Shown here: one piece after another, positions 16,754-27,819 of the stretch
How positions within the stretch are numbered: position 1 is the stretch's first letter
Layout: each line of letters begins with the position of its first letter
Source: Gemmatimonadota bacterium
GTDB lineage: Bacteria > Gemmatimonadota > Gemmatimonadetes > Gemmatimonadales > GWC2-71-9
DNA: 64,000 bases
NCBI GenBank assembly: GCA_016713435.1
Contig: JADJPD010000022.1
Span: 62,001 to 126,000 of the forward strand
Direction: 5' to 3'
The notes under the pieces: model-generated
Database searches by the model: none
Told to the model about the DNA's origin: nothing
What the model saw: the letters and a program-made list of their open reading frames with translations, nothing else
Position numbers and translations under genes: made by a program

Positions 16754-19189
16754 ATGGGGCGCATCTCATGGCGGGTGCTGTCGGTGGCGGCCATGGCCGC
16801 GGCCGGGGGCATCCGCCAGCTGCATGCGGGGCCCCCGCCCTGCACCACGCTGGTGCCGGCGGGGCAGCCGAGCCAGTGGCCGGCGCCGCTCGACCGGCCC
16901 GTGACGATTGATGCGGGAGTGCTGCCGCTCCGGGAGGCGCTGGACCGGGTGGCGGCGGCGGGGCGGTTCCGGCTGTCGTACAGCGCGGAGGTGCTGCCGC
17001 TCGACCGGGCCGTGTGCCTCAACGTGCGGGACCTGCCGGCCGGCGCCGCGCTCGCGGCGCTGCTCCACGACACCGGGGTGGTTCCCCTGGTGGTGAGTGA
17101 GGCGCTGGTGGTGCTGCCTCCGCCGCCCCGGGAGCAGCGCACCGAGGCGCCGCCGGCGACGGCGGCGGTGGAGCTCGAGACCATCGTGGTGACGGGCAGC
17201 GCCACGGCCACGACGCGCTGGCCGCTGCCGCTCGCCATGGACGTGATCACCGGGGCCGACGTGCGGAGCTGCGGCGGCGACCTGACCCAGGCGCTGAGCG
17301 GCACGGTGCCGGGGCTCTGGCTCTGGCCGCAGGGGCAGACGAGCGTGCTCAGCAACTACGGCAGCATCCGCGGCACGAGCAGCTTCGGGCTCAGCTATCC
17401 CAAGGTGTTCATTGACGGGATCGAGGTGGCCAACCCGCTGGTGCTGACGGGGCTGGCGCCGGAGGGGGTGGACCGGATCGAGGTGATCCGCGGGCCGCAG
17501 GGCGCCACGCTCTACGGCGCCGAGGCGATCAGCGGGGTGATGAACATCGTGACGCGGCAGGAGGGGGGCGAGCCGGGGACGCGGTTCCGGCTGGAGAGCG
17601 CCGTGGGCGCGGCGCACACCGCGTACGCGAGCGACCCGGCGCTGGCCACGCGGCACGCGCTGTCCGCGCGGTTCGGGGACAACCTGACGTCGGGGGCGGT
17701 GCACCTGGCGGGGCGGTATGCGGGGCCGGTGATCCCGGGGGCGTCGCACGGGGCGGTGACGGGCCAGGGGACGTTCCGGCACGTGGGGGCGGGGACCATC
17801 CTGCAGGGGATCGGGCGGCTGTCGTACGAGCGGGCGGAGGACGCGCCGAGCCCGCTGCTGCCGGACTCGGGGGTGGCGGGGCGGCGGCGGCGGACCAGCG
17901 GCATCGAGGAGGCGCTCGGCTACACGGTGGGCGCCACGCTGCGGGTGCCGCGGCAGCGGTGGACGCACAGCATGATGGCGGGCGTGGACGGGTATTCCCT
18001 CGCCGGCGTCACGGTGGACCGCAGTCCCCTGCCCTCCGCGCTCGACTCGGCGCTGGCGGCCGCGGCCGGCGGCGCGGTGCGCGGCACCGTGCGGCTCGGC
18101 ACCACGCGGCACCTGGCGCTGGGCGCGGGCTCGGCGGGCGACGTGATGCTGACGGGGGAGCACTCGGTGCTGCGGCAGTGGTCGGACACGGCGACGCTCC
18201 TGACCGGGCGCGGGTCGGCGAGCAGCACGCGGAGCAACTCGAGCGTGGCGCTCACGGGGAGTGCGGGGTGGCGGGAGCGGGTGTTCCTGTCAGGCGGCGG
18301 GCGGGTGGAGCGGACCACGGGGAACGACCCGGTGGTGGTGCCCACGGCGGGCGTCGCGGTACTGGTGGGCGGCGAGCAGGCGACGCTCAAGCTGCGCGGC
18401 GCCTACGGCAAGGGGGTGCGCTGGCCCACGGCCACGGCGCGGCTGTCGCTCCTGCCGCGGCAGCCGCAGGTGGTGTCCACGGCGGGGCTCGACCCGGAGG
18501 AGCAGCGCGGGGTGGAGGCGGGGGCGGACCTGTTCCTGTGGCGGGGGCGGGTGACGCTGTCGCTGACGCGGTTCGACCAGGTGGCGTCGGGGCTCATCCA
18601 GCGGGTGGCGGCGCTCGACAGTTCGGGGGGCGGGGGCCCGGGCGGCGGCGGGCCGCCGCGGGTGAGCTACACGCTGGAGAACGTCGGGGAGATCACCAAC
18701 CGGGGCTGGGAGGCGAGCGCCAACGCGAGCCACGGCCCGTTCTCGCTGACGGCCACCTGGTCCCAGGTGGAGAGCCGGGTGCGCACCCTGGCACCGCGCT
18801 ACGGCGGCGACCTGCAGCCCGGCGACCGGATGCTCGAGGTGCCGCGGCAGACGATGAGCCTGACAGGGCGCTGGGGCGGCGGCCCGTGGAGTGCGGCGGT
18901 CTCGGCGGCGCGCGCGGCGGACTGGGTGGGCTACGACCGGGTGGCGCTGGCGCGCGACTTTGCGAGCGGGGCGCCGCTCAGGGACTTCGTGGGGCTGCGG
19001 CTCCGGGACTACTGGAAGCGCTACGACGGGACGACGCGGCTCCGGGCGTCGGTGTCGCGGGGGTTCGGGGAACGGGTGGCGGTGACGGTGTCGGGGGAGA
19101 ACCTGCTGGATGAGCAGCGGGGGGAGCCGGACAACCTCACCGTGGTGCCGGGGCGGACCGTGCTCCTCTCGGCGCGCGTGTCATGGTAG
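16754..19189 (+). CDS. TonB-dependent receptor with N-terminal STN signalling domain
   Basis: Outer-membrane active transporter of 811 residues. It starts with a signal-peptide-like segment, then a secretin/TonB short N-terminal (STN) domain at about residues 48-120 (VTIDAGVLPLREALDRVAA and LVVSEALVVLPPP). The TonB box is probably in LETIVVTGS. The plug contains VPGLWLWPQG, VFIDGIEVANP, RIEVIRGPQGATLYGAEAI and SGVMNIVT. The rest is a 22-strand-type barrel ending in ARVSW with a C-terminal aromatic residue, as outer-membrane proteins require. Next to FecR and an ECF sigma factor, the STN domain points to substrate-induced control. Ligand unknown; siderophore or carbohydrate are both possible. 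Confidence 0.93.
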   Translation: MGRISWRVLSVAAMAAAGGIRQLHAGPPPCTTLVPAGQPSQWPAPLDRPVTIDAGVLPLREALDRVAAAGRFRLSYSAEVLPLDRAVCLNVRDLPAGAALAALLHDTGVVPLVVSEALVVLPPPPREQRTEAPPATAAVELETIVVTGSATATTRWPLPLAMDVITGADVRSCGGDLTQALSGTVPGLWLWPQGQTSVLSNYGSIRGTSSFGLSYPKVFIDGIEVANPLVLTGLAPEGVDRIEVIRGPQGATLYGAEAISGVMNIVTRQEGGEPGTRFRLESAVGAAHTAYASDPALATRHALSARFGDNLTSGAVHLAGRYAGPVIPGASHGAVTGQGTFRHVGAGTILQGIGRLSYERAEDAPSPLLPDSGVAGRRRRTSGIEEALGYTVGATLRVPRQRWTHSMMAGVDGYSLAGVTVDRSPLPSALDSALAAAAGGAVRGTVRLGTTRHLALGAGSAGDVMLTGEHSVLRQWSDTATLLTGRGSASSTRSNSSVALTGSAGWRERVFLSGGGRVERTTGNDPVVVPTAGVAVLVGGEQATLKLRGAYGKGVRWPTATARLSLLPRQPQVVSTAGLDPEEQRGVEAGADLFLWRGRVTLSLTRFDQVASGLIQRVAALDSSGGGGPGGGGPPRVSYTLENVGEITNRGWEASANASHGPFSLTATWSQVESRVRTLAPRYGGDLQPGDRMLEVPRQTMSLTGRWGGGPWSAAVSAARAADWVGYDRVALARDFASGAPLRDFVGLRLRDYWKRYDGTTRLRASVSRGFGERVAVTVSGENLLDEQRGEPDNLTVVPGRTVLLSARVSW

Positions 19190-19211
19190 GGGCCGGCCCT
19201 GGCCGGCCCCT
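19188..19211. terminator. Hairpin right after the TonB receptor stop
   Basis: A perfect 11-bp stem, AGGGGCCGGCC/GGCCGGCCCCT, with a 2-base loop, beginning inside the stop codon. It lies between convergent genes and probably ends transcription of the fecR-receptor operon. The sequence is also of the dispersed GGGGCCG...CGGCCCC type found elsewhere in the window. Confidence 0.6.
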
Positions 19212-19317
19212 CCGCTTTCCCGACACCCTGGCCTGATCGACCGTGGTGGGGCGGCGCTTCACTTGCTCCGCTGGTCGGGTGGGTGAGCGAGATCCTGCAC
19301 GAGGGTTGAGATCGAGT

Positions 19318-19349
19318 CGGCGGAGCGCAGCTCCGCCGGTACGGGTCGG
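19318..19349 (+). repeat. Palindrome with GTACGGGTCGG tail, possible third family copy
   Basis: Inverted repeat CGGCGGAGC/GCTCCGCCG (19318-19338), followed by GTACGGGTCGG. This is a shortened form of the tail after the palindromes at 9728 and 11159. It lies in the gap between the receptor and the small gene at 19363. Confidence 0.45.
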
Positions 19350-19362
19350 AGTGAGACGGAGC

Positions 19363-19611
19363 CTAGCGCGGGTCGGCCGCGTCGATGAGGGCGCGGGTGC
19401 GGGCGACGTAGGCGTCGTAGGCCTGGCCCCAGAGGCCGGAGGTGCGGGACTTCTTGGGGCCGTTCTTGAGGTACTCGAGGAGGGGGCGCAGCACCGGGTC
19501 TTCCCAGTCGGCGGCCTCGAGGTCCTCGAGGACGGAGCTCCGGGGGATCAGGTTCTCCAGGTACGCGCGGGCGCGGCTGGCGATTTCGTGGCGTCGGGCG
19601 GAACGGTCCAT
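19363..19611 (-). CDS. Small protein of unknown function (82 aa)
   Basis: From ATG 19611 with GAGG upstream. It is charged and soluble, predicted mostly helical: MDRSARRHEIASRARAYL, then DWEDPVLRPLLEYLKNG and GLWGQAYDAYVARTRALID. No cysteine, no signal peptide. I do not recognise a family. It lies 83 bp downstream of tRNA-Leu on the same strand. A longer frame upstream is simply the tRNA read as protein and is not part of the gene. Confidence 0.6.
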   Translation of the reverse strand: MDRSARRHEIASRARAYLENLIPRSSVLEDLEAADWEDPVLRPLLEYLKNGPKKSRTSGLWGQAYDAYVARTRALIDAADPR

Positions 19612-19693
19612 GCGGCCTCGGGGGGCGGGGCGCGGGGAAGATAGCCGGACGAGAGCGGGGCCGAGGTGCGCCCGCTCACACAATATACGGGCG

Positions 19694-19779
19694 TGCTCGG
19701 GGTGGGGCTCGAACCCACATGAGACTTTCGTCTCTGGAGATTTTAAGTCTCCTGCGTCTGCCAGTTTCGCCACCCGAGC
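19694..19779 (-). tRNA. tRNA-Leu, anticodon UAA
   Basis: 86 nt with long variable arm. Acceptor GCTCGGG (5', 19779-19773) pairs with CCCGAGC (19701-19695), discriminator A. The anticodon stem GGAGA/TCTCC encloses loop CTTAAAA, anticodon TAA. The T arm has GGTTCGAGCC. CCA is not encoded. No intron. Confidence 0.97.
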
Positions 19780-19823
19780 GTCACGGGAAGGTACCCCGTG
19801 GGGGGGCCGCCGGATAGGCGGGC

Positions 19824-22080
19824 TCAGGCGGGCGCCGGGGCGTCGAGCACCTCGCGCACCTTCCGGCCCAGCGACTCGGCCGTGTACGGCTTCTGCAGCG
19901 ACGCCACGTCCTGCGCCAGCAGGCGGTGCTGCAGGATCACGTCGCCGGTGTAGCCGGTGACGAAGAGTACCCGCAACCCCCGCCGGCGTTCCACGAGGGC
20001 CTCGGCCAGCTCGCGGCCGGTCTTCCCGGGCAGCACCACGTCGGTGACCACCAGGTCCAGCTCCAGTTCCTCCCGCTCCAGCAGGGCGAGCGCCTCCTCG
20101 GCGCTGCCCACGGTGACGACGCGATAGCCGAGGCGGGCCAGGATGCGGGTGGCCACGTCGCGGAGCGCGGCGTCGTCCTCCACGACGAGGAGGTGCTCGC
20201 TGCCGCCGGTCTCGGCGGGAGCCGGGCCCGGCGGGCCGGACACCGGGCCCTCGGCCAGGGGGAGGTAGACACGGAAGGTGCTGCCCACGCCCGCCTCACT
20301 GTACGCGGCAATGTGGCCGCCGTGCTGCCTGACGATACCGTAGCAGGTGGCGAGGCCGAGGCCGGTGCCCTCGCCGCTCGGCTTGGTGGTGTAGAAGGGC
20401 TCGAAGATGTGGGCCTGCACCTCGTCGGGCATGCCCTGCCCCGTGTCGCTCACCACCAGCATGACGTACGGTCCGGGCGCCACCTCGGGGCGGGTGGCGG
20501 CGTAGCTGTCGTCGAGGGTGACGTTGGCCACCTCGATGGCGAGGCGCCCGCCCTGCGGCATGGCGTCGCGGGCGTTGACGGCGAGGTTGAGGAGCACCTG
20601 CTCCACCTGGCCGCGGTCGGCGCGGACCAGCGGGGCGGTGGCCTCGGAGTGACAGGTGATGGTGACGCGCTCGCCGAGGAGGCGGCGGAGCATCGGCACC
20701 ATGGCCTCCACCATCTCCTCCACGCTGAAGGTGCTCGGCGCCACCAGCTGGCGGCGGGAGAAGGCCAGGAGCTGGCGGGTGAGCCCTGCCGCGCGGGAAC
20801 CGGCGGCGGCGATCCCGTCGATGGCCTCGGCGGCGGGGTGTTCGCCGCTGAGCTGGGCGCGGGCCAGGTCGGCCTCGGCGAGGATGACGCTCAGCATGTT
20901 GTTGAAGTCGTGCGCCACGCCGCCGGCCAGGCGGCCCACGGCGTCCATCCGCTGCAGGTGCACGAACTGCGCGCGCATGCTGCGGAGCTCCTCGACCCGC
21001 TCGGCGAGCTGGCCATGCGCGGCCTCGATCTGCGCCGCCATCCGGTCGAACGCCCCCGCCAGCTGGCCCAGCTCGTCGTCGCGGACCAGGCCCACGCGGT
21101 GGGCGTACTCGCCGGCGCCGATCCGCAGGCTCGCAGCCGTGAGCTCGCGGAGCGGCGCGGTGATGCGCCGGGTGTACCACCAGATCCCCGCAATGCCGAG
21201 CGCCAGCAGGAATCCCGCGAGGAGGATGATGCGCACCAGGAAGGCGCGCGCAGGCGCGAGCACGCTGGCGTGCGACACGTCCACCGTGGCGTGCCAGGGC
21301 GTGCCGGCCACCGCCACGGTGTAGCCGAAGCGGCGGCCGGCCCCGGCCCGGGCATAGGCCAGCGCCTGCCCGGTGTCGGCGGCGATGGCGGGCGGGGGGA
21401 GAAGGTGCAGCTGGTCGGTCCAGACGTTGCCGCTGCCGAAGAGGAAGCCGGCGTCGGGGCCGATGAGGTCGCGGAGCCCAGCGGCCTGCTCGGCGGAGGT
21501 GTTGACGAGCCACCACTCGAGGAGGTAGCCCACCAGCCCGGTGCCGTCGCGGATGGCGGTGAGGCTCGGGAAGAGGACGCTGTCGCCGAGGGCCACGAAG
21601 GGGCCGACGGTGCCGCGCGGGCTCGCCGCGGCACGCGCGAGGAGCGGGGGGTCGGTCACACCGTGCAGGCGCGCGGTGTCGGGACCCACGGCGAGGAGGG
21701 GCGCGCCCGCCGAATCGTTGCAGGGACACCATGCGGAGACCCGTGCCGAGCGCCGGGCGGGCGGCAAGGAACGATTCCGCTGCGGTGCGGGTGCCGGGAG
21801 TGGGGCGGCGGAGGAAGGCGCGCAGCGCGGGGTCGCGGCCGGCCGAGTCGGTCCGTTCGGCGCTGCGCTCGGCGGAGGCGGCGAGGAGCCGGGCCAGGCG
21901 GTGGCCTACCTGGTCGAGCCGGGCGGACACTGCCGTCCGTGTGCTGCTCTCCACCTGGAGATAGGCCACCAGTACCATGAGGCTCAGCAACACCACCAGC
22001 CAGAGGGCAATGGTGGCGGGGAGCCGGAACTGGATGGACGCGAACGGGGCGGGTGCGGTCCTCGAATCGCGCGAACTCAT
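19824..22080 (-). CDS. Hybrid sensor histidine kinase with receiver (frame broken once)
   Basis: About 750 residues from ATG 22080. TM1 is ALWLVVLLSLMVLVAYL. A periplasmic sensor region of about 220 residues follows, with WWLVNTSAEQAAGLRDL and TPWHATVDVSHA. Next are TM2 IILLAGFLLALGIAGIWWY, a HAMP domain, and the phospho-acceptor His in GGVAHDFNNMLSVILAEAD. The ATPase boxes are NLAVNARDAMP, SDTGQGMP and GEGTGLGLATCYG. The C-terminal receiver has VVEDD, TDVVLPG and the Lys in SLQKPY. The frame shifts at about 21695-21735, inside the sensor; the locus of 2257 nt implies one extra base. The HDFNN-type H-box plus a receiver without DNA-binding output is common in soil bacteria. Signal unknown. 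Confidence 0.92.
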
Positions 22081-22149
22081 GGCGTCAATATGAGCCGCAC
22101 CATGAAGACGCGCGATTGACGGAATTCGGGCAGGACGCTGCGGCGCACT

Positions 22150-22180
22150 TCCCGGTCACATCCGGGTCACTTCCGGGTCA
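22150..22180. promoter_or_regulatory. Three direct repeats of TCCGGGTCA spaced 11 bp
   Basis: Copies at 22150-22158 (TCCCGGTCA), 22161-22169 and 22172-22180 (both TCCGGGTCA), each 11 bp apart, one helical turn. They lie 70-100 bp upstream of the hybrid kinase start and just past the galK stop. They could be a binding site for an activator of the kinase gene. Confidence 0.4.
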
Positions 22181-22191
22181 GCGCGCGGGCC

Positions 22192-23340
22192 TCAGCGTTC
22201 GGTGCGCACGCCCTCGCTGGCGGTGGTCTTCCAGACATCGGGCAGGCGGCCGAACTCCGCCTGGAAGGCCAGGCCCACCTCCGCCACGATGCGGGCCTCC
22301 CGCTCCGGCGGCAGGATGGCGATGACGGCGCCGCCCCACCCCGCCCCCGTGAGCCGCGCGCCGAGGGCGCCGTGCCGGGTGAGTGCCTCGACGAGCAGGT
22401 CGGCCTCGCGGATGGTGGAGCCGTAGTCCACGCGGAGCGACTGATGGCCCTCGAGGAGGAGCTTGCCGAGCCCGTCGAGATCCTTCCGCGCGAGCAGCTC
22501 GCCGGCGAGGCGGGTGCGGTGGGTCTCGGTGACGACGTGGCGCAGGCGGTTGATCCAGGGCGAGGGGAGCGAGCGCTCGAGGCGCGGCAGCTCGGCGAGG
22601 GGGATGTCGGCCAGGTGCGGGACCACGACGCCCTGGTCGGCGGCCAGGCGGAGCGCCTCCTGGCATTCCTTGCGGCGGTCGTTCAGGTGGCCGCCGGTGA
22701 GCTGGTGGCGCGCGCCGGTGTCGAAGACCCAGACGTCCGTGGGGAGCGGGACGTGGTGGCTCTCCATGGTGGCGGTCTCGAGCAGGATGGCGTGGCCGGG
22801 GCGGCCGAGGCTCACGATCCACTGGTCCATGCGACCGCAGCCGATGCCGACGACGTCGTGCTCGGCGGTGTAGGCGAGGTCGGCGAGGGTCTTGAGGGTG
22901 AGCTTCCGGCCGGCGAGCGCGGCCATGGCGCGGAGCGCGGCGACGAGGAGCGCGGCGGAGCTGCTGAGGCCGCCGCCCAGGGGCACCTGACTGGCGACGG
23001 CGAAGTTGACGGCGGGGAGGGTCACGCCGTGGTCGCGCATGACGCGGGCGGCGGCGGCCACGTAGCGGGCGCCGCCCTCGGGGAGCGGCCCGTCGAGGCT
23101 GAAGCGGACGACGGCGTCCTCGGCGGTGCTGGTGAACGCCCAGTCGGGGGCGATGGCGGCGGCGATGGCGGTGCGGCGGCTGATGGCGAAGGGGAGGACG
23201 GGGCCGCCGTTGTAGTCGGTGTGCTCGCCGAGGAGGTTGACCCGGCCGGGGGCCGAGGTGCGGACGCCGGGCTGGCTTCCAAAGCGCTCGCGAAAGAGCG
23301 AAGTTGCCTGTCCAGCTGGAGATCCCTGGGTTCCCGTCAT
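22192..23340 (-). CDS. galK: Galactokinase
   Basis: Phosphorylates alpha-D-galactose at C1 in the Leloir pathway. It has 382 residues, normal length. GHMP-kinase motifs: the galactose-binding signature GRVNLLGEHTDYNGG (about residues 32-46), the ATP loop VPLGGGLSSSAALLVA (near residue 120), and the C-terminal motif LTGAGWGGAVIAI. It starts at ATG 23340, divergent from the gene at 23361 with only 20 bp between. No galT, galE or mutarotase is next to it, so the pathway genes are scattered. Related GHMP sugar kinases are possible, but the DYNGG signature favours galactose. Confidence 0.93.
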   Translation of the reverse strand: MTGTQGSPAGQATSLFRERFGSQPGVRTSAPGRVNLLGEHTDYNGGPVLPFAISRRTAIAAAIAPDWAFTSTAEDAVVRFSLDGPLPEGGARYVAAAARVMRDHGVTLPAVNFAVASQVPLGGGLSSSAALLVAALRAMAALAGRKLTLKTLADLAYTAEHDVVGIGCGRMDQWIVSLGRPGHAILLETATMESHHVPLPTDVWVFDTGARHQLTGGHLNDRRKECQEALRLAADQGVVVPHLADIPLAELPRLERSLPSPWINRLRHVVTETHRTRLAGELLARKDLDGLGKLLLEGHQSLRVDYGSTIREADLLVEALTRHGALGARLTGAGWGGAVIAILPPEREARIVAEVGLAFQAEFGRLPDVWKTTASEGVRTER

Positions 23341-23360
23341 CCGCTCCCCGTGGAGGTGGC

Positions 23361-24935
23361 GTGGGTCGTCGTCTTGCCGGCCTGGTGGGCCTGTGCGTGT
23401 CGCTGTCGGTGGCGCCGGTGACGGCGCAGCTGGCGCCGCTCGGCGCGCCGAGCGGGGTGCTGCGGATCGACATCCGGGGGAGCTTCGAGAGCGCCGATTC
23501 CCGGTTTGCCGGCAGCGGCACGGAAGATTACCTCGCCGACTTCGGCGGGAACATCTTCGGCGGGAACCGGATTCCCCTGCTCCACGCCGCCGACACGCTG
23601 CTGGCGGGGGCACTGGGCCAGCCGGGCTACGGGATGAGTCTCGGGGCCATGAAGGCGCGCGGGCAGCTCACCGTGGGCACCGGCACCATTGGGGCGGCGC
23701 TCGGGCTCACCCGCAAGCTAACCGTGTTTGCCAACGTCCCGCTGGTGACCACGCGGGTGCAGGCCAACTTCCAGTTCGATTCCACGACCGGCGACGCGGG
23801 GTTCAATCCCGCCCACCCCACCTTCGGCACCTCCGCCGGGCAGCAGCTGGCCACGAGCTTCTTCCAGGACTTCACCCTGGCGCTGGTGCAGCTGAACCAG
23901 CGGATCCAGCAGGGCTTCGGCGGCAACACCAGCGACAGCCTCGATGCGGTGGCGCTGCTGCGGGAGGGCCAGGCGCTGCAGGGCCAGCTGCAGGCGGTGA
24001 CGAGCGACGTGCTCACGGCGTCGCCGTTCCTGCCCACGGCCACGAGTGCGGCGGGCCAGGCGCTGGTGCAGCGGGTGAGCGCCTACCAGACGGGGCTCTC
24101 GGGGTACGGGGTGAGCTTCACGGGGACGCCGGTGCTGGCGGTGGGGCGGCTCGACGGAGCCGACGTCACGGCGTTCCTGGTGGATCCCGCCGGCCCGATC
24201 CAGGCGCTCCCGCTGGCGGAGGCCAAGCTCTCCCGGGCGGGGGACATGGACGCGGGGGCCATCTACACGCTCATTGACCGCTTCGACCGGCCGGGGACCA
24301 CGGGGGGGATGCGGCTCGCGGTGCAGGCGCTGGTGCGGTTCCCGACGGGCCTGCGCGACAATCCCAACAACCTGCTGGACGTGGGCACGGGGAACGGGCG
24401 CTACGAGGTGGGGGCGTCGGGGACGCTGGACGTGGGGAGCCGGAAGTGGGGGCTCCGGGTGTCTGGCGGGTACCTGGCGCGGCTGGAGGGGTTCCGGGTG
24501 CGGCGGGTCAGTGCCGCAAGCGCGCCGTACGCCGAGTTCGGGCGGCTGGCCAACGTGCGGCTCAACGCGGGGGATGTGGTGTCGCTCGAGGCGCGGCCGT
24601 TCTACCGGCTGGCGCGGAACCTGGCGCTCACCGGCGTGGCGAGCTGGTGGCGGAGCGGCAAGGACCAGGCGCAGTACGACCGGGCCCGGGATTCCCTGCC
24701 CGGCATCCCCGCGAGCGTGCTCGGCAGCTCGGAGGGCGCGACGGCGCTGATGCTCGGCGGCGGCCTGAGCTACGTGGGCCGCGCGGCGCACGAGTGTGAA
24801 GACGGGCGCCGCTGCGGCTTCCCCATTGAAGCGAGCTGGCACTACGGCACCGTGGTGTCCGCCTCCGGCGCGCCGGTGCCCCGATACCGCGCCACGCGCC
24901 TCGAGATCCGGTGGTATCAGCGACTGTGGCGGTGA
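23361..24935 (+). CDS. Exported beta-rich protein, probably outer membrane
   Basis: About 524 residues. The GTG at 23361 is preferred: GGAGG lies about 4 bases upstream and it gives a clean signal peptide, GRRLAGLVGLCVSLSVAPVTA, cut before QLAPLG (the quoted core is LAGLVGLCVSLSVAPV). The body has alternating strands: RGQLTVGTGTIGAALGL, NVPLVTTRVQANFQFD and YEVGASGTLDVGSRKWGL. It ends RYRATRLEIRWYQRLWR, a barrel-like end. Middle residues 160-240 are helical, QLNQRIQQGF and further. No family is recognised. It runs directly into the permease gene with a 1-base gap, so the two are co-transcribed. Confidence 0.75.
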   Translation: MGRRLAGLVGLCVSLSVAPVTAQLAPLGAPSGVLRIDIRGSFESADSRFAGSGTEDYLADFGGNIFGGNRIPLLHAADTLLAGALGQPGYGMSLGAMKARGQLTVGTGTIGAALGLTRKLTVFANVPLVTTRVQANFQFDSTTGDAGFNPAHPTFGTSAGQQLATSFFQDFTLALVQLNQRIQQGFGGNTSDSLDAVALLREGQALQGQLQAVTSDVLTASPFLPTATSAAGQALVQRVSAYQTGLSGYGVSFTGTPVLAVGRLDGADVTAFLVDPAGPIQALPLAEAKLSRAGDMDAGAIYTLIDRFDRPGTTGGMRLAVQALVRFPTGLRDNPNNLLDVGTGNGRYEVGASGTLDVGSRKWGLRVSGGYLARLEGFRVRRVSAASAPYAEFGRLANVRLNAGDVVSLEARPFYRLARNLALTGVASWWRSGKDQAQYDRARDSLPGIPASVLGSSEGATALMLGGGLSYVGRAAHECEDGRRCGFPIEASWHYGTVVSASGAPVPRYRATRLEIRWYQRLWR

Positions 24936-24936
24936 C

Positions 24937-26031
24937 ATGACCGATCCCCGGGAGAGCGCCCCACCCACCCTGGCCCCGCCCTCCCGGAAGAAGACCGCAG
25001 AGCTGCGGTCGCTGTCGGTGACGGGGCTGTTCATCCTGGCGGTGTTCTACACGCTGCACCTCGCGCGGGACCTCTTCCTTCCCATCGTGCTGGCGCTCTT
25101 CCTGACGCTGCTGCTGCAGCCGCCGGTGCGGTGGCTCAGGCGGCTGCGGCTCTCCGCGCACGTGGCACCGGCGGTGGTGCTGCTGGCGCTGGTGGGCGGC
25201 GTGGTGGTGGGCGGGTACCAGCTGTGGGTGCCGGCGTCGGAGTGGATCGCGCGGGCGCCGCAGGACCTGGCGCAGCTCGAGGGGAAGGTGCGGAAGCTGC
25301 TCCGCTCGGTGGAGCGGGTGTCGAAGACGGCGGAACGGGTGGACCAGATCACCGAGGTGGGGCCCACGAGCGACGCGCCCAAGGTGGAGATCCAGGAGGC
25401 GACGCTGAGCGAGACGGTGCTGGGCGGGGCGTGGCACGGGCTGGCGGCGGGGGTGATCGTGCTGGTGCTGTGCTACTTCTTCCTGTCCACGGGCTCGGCG
25501 TTCGTGCGGAAGCTGCCGCGGGTGCTGCCGCGGCCGCGGGCGGAGCGGATCATCACGATCGTGGCGGAGGCGGAAGACCAGATCTCGAAGTACCTGATCA
25601 GCGTGACGCTCATCAACCTGACGTTCGGGGTGATCACGGCGGCGATCATGTTCCTCACCGGCATGCCCACGCCGGTGCTGCTCGGCGCGGTGGCGATGGT
25701 GCTCAACTTCATCCCCTACCTGGGGCCGATCACGATGCTCACGCTGGTGGCGCTGGTGGGGCTCATCTCGCTGCCCAAGCCGGAGCTGGTGCTGACGCCG
25801 ATGGCGCTGTACCTGGTGCTGCACGCGCTGGAGAGCAACTTCGTGACGCCGCACCTGCTGGGGCGGCGGCTGCCGCTCAACCCGCTCGTGATCTTCCTGA
25901 GCTTCCTGTTCTGGTGGTGGATCTGGGGGGTGCCGGGGGCGATCCTGGCGGTGCCGATCATGGTCACGTTCAAGATCATTGCGGACCACACGCCGGGGAT
26001 GGAGGGGGTGGGGGAGTTTCTCGGGCGGTAG
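24937..26031 (+). CDS. AI-2E family permease (YhhT/PerM-like)
   Basis: 364 residues, about eight membrane segments. The N-terminal pair FILAVFYTLHLARDLFLPIV and LALFLTLLLQPP is followed by a soluble helical domain at about 85-165, where the protein crosses only once. The C-terminal block LINLTFGVITAAIMFLTG, AMVLNFIPYLGPI, ALESNFVTPHLLGRRLPLNP and WWWIWGVPGAILAVPIM is the family hallmark; the FIPYLGP and PHLLG motifs are diagnostic. Members export autoinducer-2 or act as Na+/H+ antiporters, so the substrate is open. It starts 1 base after the exported protein's stop. Confidence 0.93.
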   Translation: MTDPRESAPPTLAPPSRKKTAELRSLSVTGLFILAVFYTLHLARDLFLPIVLALFLTLLLQPPVRWLRRLRLSAHVAPAVVLLALVGGVVVGGYQLWVPASEWIARAPQDLAQLEGKVRKLLRSVERVSKTAERVDQITEVGPTSDAPKVEIQEATLSETVLGGAWHGLAAGVIVLVLCYFFLSTGSAFVRKLPRVLPRPRAERIITIVAEAEDQISKYLISVTLINLTFGVITAAIMFLTGMPTPVLLGAVAMVLNFIPYLGPITMLTLVALVGLISLPKPELVLTPMALYLVLHALESNFVTPHLLGRRLPLNPLVIFLSFLFWWWIWGVPGAILAVPIMVTFKIIADHTPGMEGVGEFLGR

Positions 26032-26064
26032 GCGAGGGCGGACCCCGGCCCCTGTGGCCGTGGT

Positions 26065-27815
<1,751 letters not shown>

Positions 27816-27819
<4 letters not shown>

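Noticed and set aside
19612..19773. In-frame upstream extension of the small gene, beginning MAKLADAGDLKSPETK
   Set aside because: That peptide is the translation of tRNA-Leu, a well-known false ORF.
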